This document shows positions 62,377 to 64,000 of a DNA stretch of 64,000 nt, piece by piece. Both the position numbers and the translations under genes were made by a program. The DNA comes from Bacillus pseudomycoides (GTDB taxonomy: Bacteria; Bacillota; Bacilli; Bacillales; Bacillaceae_G): the NCBI RefSeq assembly GCF_022811845.1, contig NZ_CP064266.1, positions 1,488,001 to 1,552,000 on the forward strand, in the 5' to 3' direction. The notes under the pieces are model-generated. The model saw only the letters and a program-made list of their open reading frames with translations. It was not told where the DNA came from and searched no databases. The stretch's first letter is position 1, and each line of letters starts with the position of its first letter.

Positions 62377-63450
62377 ATGGAAGAAAACAAGCAACGTGTC
62401 AAAAGTATGATTAATATTTTACAGCTTGTTGCACCAGGGACACCTTTGCGAGAAGGAATAGATAATGTACTTCGGGCACAAACAGGTGGTTTAATTGTCC
62501 TTGGATATAATGATCAGATTAAAAGTATTGTTGATGGAGGATTTCATATTAATTGTGCATTCTCTCCCGCTAGTTTATATGAATTAGCGAAAATGGACGG
62601 GGCTCTTATTTTAAATGAGACAGGCAGTAAAATTTTAATTGCAAATGCACAATTGGTTCCTGAGGCATCCATTGATTCCATTGAAACAGGGATGCGTCAT
62701 CGTACAGCAGAACGCGTAGCGAAGCAAACAGGAAGTCTTGTTGTTGCTATTTCACAAAGGCGTAACGTAATTACGCTATATCAGGGAAGCCTGCGTTATA
62801 CACTAAAAGACATAGGTGTTATTTTAACTAAGGCGAATCAAGCAATTCAAACTTTAGAAAAATATAAGGCAGTATGGAATGATGGCATTACGAATTTGGG
62901 TATTCTAGAGTTTGAGGAAGTTGTTACGATGTCTGAAGTGATTCATGTCTTACATAGTGTCGAGATGGTACTCCGTATTAAGAATGAAATCTTAAGTTAT
63001 ATTCATGAATTAGGAACAGAAGGTAGGCTTATTCGTTTACAGCTTACTGAGCTATTGGCTGATTTGGAAGCAGAGGCAGCATTATTAATTAAAGACTACT
63101 ATCAAGAAAAGACACAAGATCACTATCAAATCCTAAAAAAATTACAGGAACTTGCAAATGCGCAGCTTTTAGAAGATAGTGATTTAGTAAAATTACTTGG
63201 TTACCCAGGGCAAATGAGTTTAGAGGAAAGTGTTACACCGAGAGGGTATAGGATTACAAGTAAAATTTCTAGGGTACCGCCTCTTATTATTGAAAACTTG
63301 ATTAATCGATTTAAAACATTGCAAGGCGTTTGTCGTGCAAGTATTAATGAATTAGATGATGTAGAAGGAATTGGCGAAGTTCGGGCGAAAAAAATACGAG
63401 AAGGTTTAAAACGAATCCAAGAGCATTTATACATGAGTAGACACAATTAA
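62377..63450 (+). CDS. disA: Diadenylate cyclase DisA
   Basis: A 357-residue octameric enzyme that makes c-di-AMP and scans DNA for branched structures, delaying sporulation on damage. The DAC domain shows DGA at 74-76 and RHR at 107-109 (GMRHRTAERVAKQTGS). A helical middle domain and a C-terminal helix-hairpin-helix DNA-binding domain (about 300-357; LDDVEGIGEVRAKKI) follow. The ATG at 62377 has a GGAGGCTAGG site that overlaps the radA end. Confidence 0.97.
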   Translation: MEENKQRVKSMINILQLVAPGTPLREGIDNVLRAQTGGLIVLGYNDQIKSIVDGGFHINCAFSPASLYELAKMDGALILNETGSKILIANAQLVPEASIDSIETGMRHRTAERVAKQTGSLVVAISQRRNVITLYQGSLRYTLKDIGVILTKANQAIQTLEKYKAVWNDGITNLGILEFEEVVTMSEVIHVLHSVEMVLRIKNEILSYIHELGTEGRLIRLQLTELLADLEAEAALLIKDYYQEKTQDHYQILKKLQELANAQLLEDSDLVKLLGYPGQMSLEESVTPRGYRITSKISRVPPLIIENLINRFKTLQGVCRASINELDDVEGIGEVRAKKIREGLKRIQEHLYMSRHN

Positions 63451-63610
63451 GAATATTACATTGATTTCATAATATAACGACACTAGCGCATTTTTGGTAT
63501 ATGATATGGTATATTGGTAAATAAAACAATTTATGAAAAGACACGTCCGCTTTTGCATTCGGCGTTTTGATTAGCAAAACAATGGTTAATAATGAGTAGG
63601 AGGTGGTTGG

Positions 63611-64000
63611 ATGTTAAAACGGATCGTACAGCTCTTCGTCTTAGTAGTCGGAGGAGCGTTAGGGATTTATTTAATCCCAAAAGTTATTAATGTATTGGAC
63701 ATTGGTGCAATCCCACTACTGGAGGGATCGTATGTTCGCGCAATTATTGGTGCAATTATTTTATTTTTAACAACATTTTGGCTCGTAGATTATATTGTTC
63801 AGCTTATTAAACATATTGAGGAAGCCCTTGTAAAGGCGCCTGTAACGGATGTTTTATTTGGTACGCTAGGATTAATCTCAGGTCTTATTGTTGCGTATTT
63901 AATTTTGATACCAATTCGTGAATTTACAATTCCAGTCATTAGTACTGTATTGCAAATCTTTTTTACACTTTTACTTGGTTATTTAGGATTCCAAGTAGGG
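63611..64000 (+). CDS. yacL: PIN/TRAM-domain membrane protein YacL (N-terminal part)
   Basis: A frame that opens at ATG 63611 after GTAGGAGGTGG and runs off the right edge; 130 codons are visible. Four hydrophobic segments are seen at about residues 4-25, 42-64, 84-105 and 108-130. In Bacillus the gene after disA encodes YacL, with an N-terminal four-helix membrane part followed by PIN nuclease and TRAM domains; those lie outside the window, so their presence here is inferred from position and the N-terminal sequence. Confidence 0.85.
   Translation, partial: MLKRIVQLFVLVVGGALGIYLIPKVINVLDIGAIPLLEGSYVRAIIGAIILFLTTFWLVDYIVQLIKHIEEALVKAPVTDVLFGTLGLISGLIVAYLILIPIREFTIPVISTVLQIFFTLLLGYLGFQVG

Overview
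The window is low-GC Firmicute chromosome from close to the replication origin, with the gene order holB-ricT-yabA ... lysS-rrn-tRNA-rrn-ctsR-mcsA-mcsB-clpC-radA-disA. Sporulation genes (sspF, yabG, spoVG, fin, spoVT, yabP, yabQ, spoIIE), the 16S sequence and the protein sequences point to the Bacillus cereus group. Several proteins (TilS, IspE, FolP) differ noticeably from the B. cereus/B. anthracis versions I remember, so a divergent member such as B. cytotoxicus is possible; that species call is inference. Every protein gene except abrB lies on the + strand, as expected for a leading-strand arm beside oriC.

Layout. 1-3.6 kb: end of holB, ricT, yabA, trmN6, a GIY-YIG protein and rsmI, facing abrB across a shared bidirectional terminator. 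4.2-10.7 kb: metS, tatD, rnmV-ksgA, yabG, veg and the small spore-protein gene sspF. 10.8-17.5 kb: ispE, purR, ridA, spoVG, glmU, prs, pth and fin. 17.6-27.3 kb: mfd, spoVT, then a tight operon yabM-mazG-rqcP-yabP-yabQ-divIC, and yabR. 27.5-27.6 kb: tRNA-Met and tRNA-Glu. 27.9-34.6 kb: spoIIE, tilS, hpt, ftsH. 34.8-45.1 kb: coaX, hslO, cysK, the folate operon pabB-pabA-pabC-folP-folB-folK-yazB-dusB, and lysS. 45.2-55.9 kb: two tandem rRNA operons with nine tRNA genes between them. 56.2-64 kb: the CtsR-controlled operon ctsR-mcsA-mcsB-clpC, then radA, disA and the start of a PIN/TRAM membrane protein gene.

Main themes are translation and RNA modification (rsmI, ksgA, trmN6, tilS, dusB, metS, lysS, pth, rqcP, rRNA, tRNA), folate, isoprenoid, PRPP and UDP-GlcNAc precursor supply, sporulation control, division (divIC, ftsH), DNA repair (mfd, radA, disA) and protein quality control (hslO, clpC, mcsB). 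Regulatory sites readable in the DNA include paired Spo0A boxes before abrB, the 21-bp-spaced spoIIE promoter, a SigH-type spoVG promoter and a CtsR operator.

I found no CRISPR array, insertion sequence, prophage, integrase or defence island, and no system I would call new. The observations most worth a second look are: about 26 homopolymer indel bases, with no substitutions noticed, between the two rRNA operon copies (likely consensus errors); a strong promoter in only one 23S-5S spacer; compensatory base-pair changes between the two 5S genes; a 153-bp interval bounded by 16-bp inverted repeats before ridA; a perfect 36-bp tandem duplication in yabR; and an unexplained 340-bp interval before glmU.
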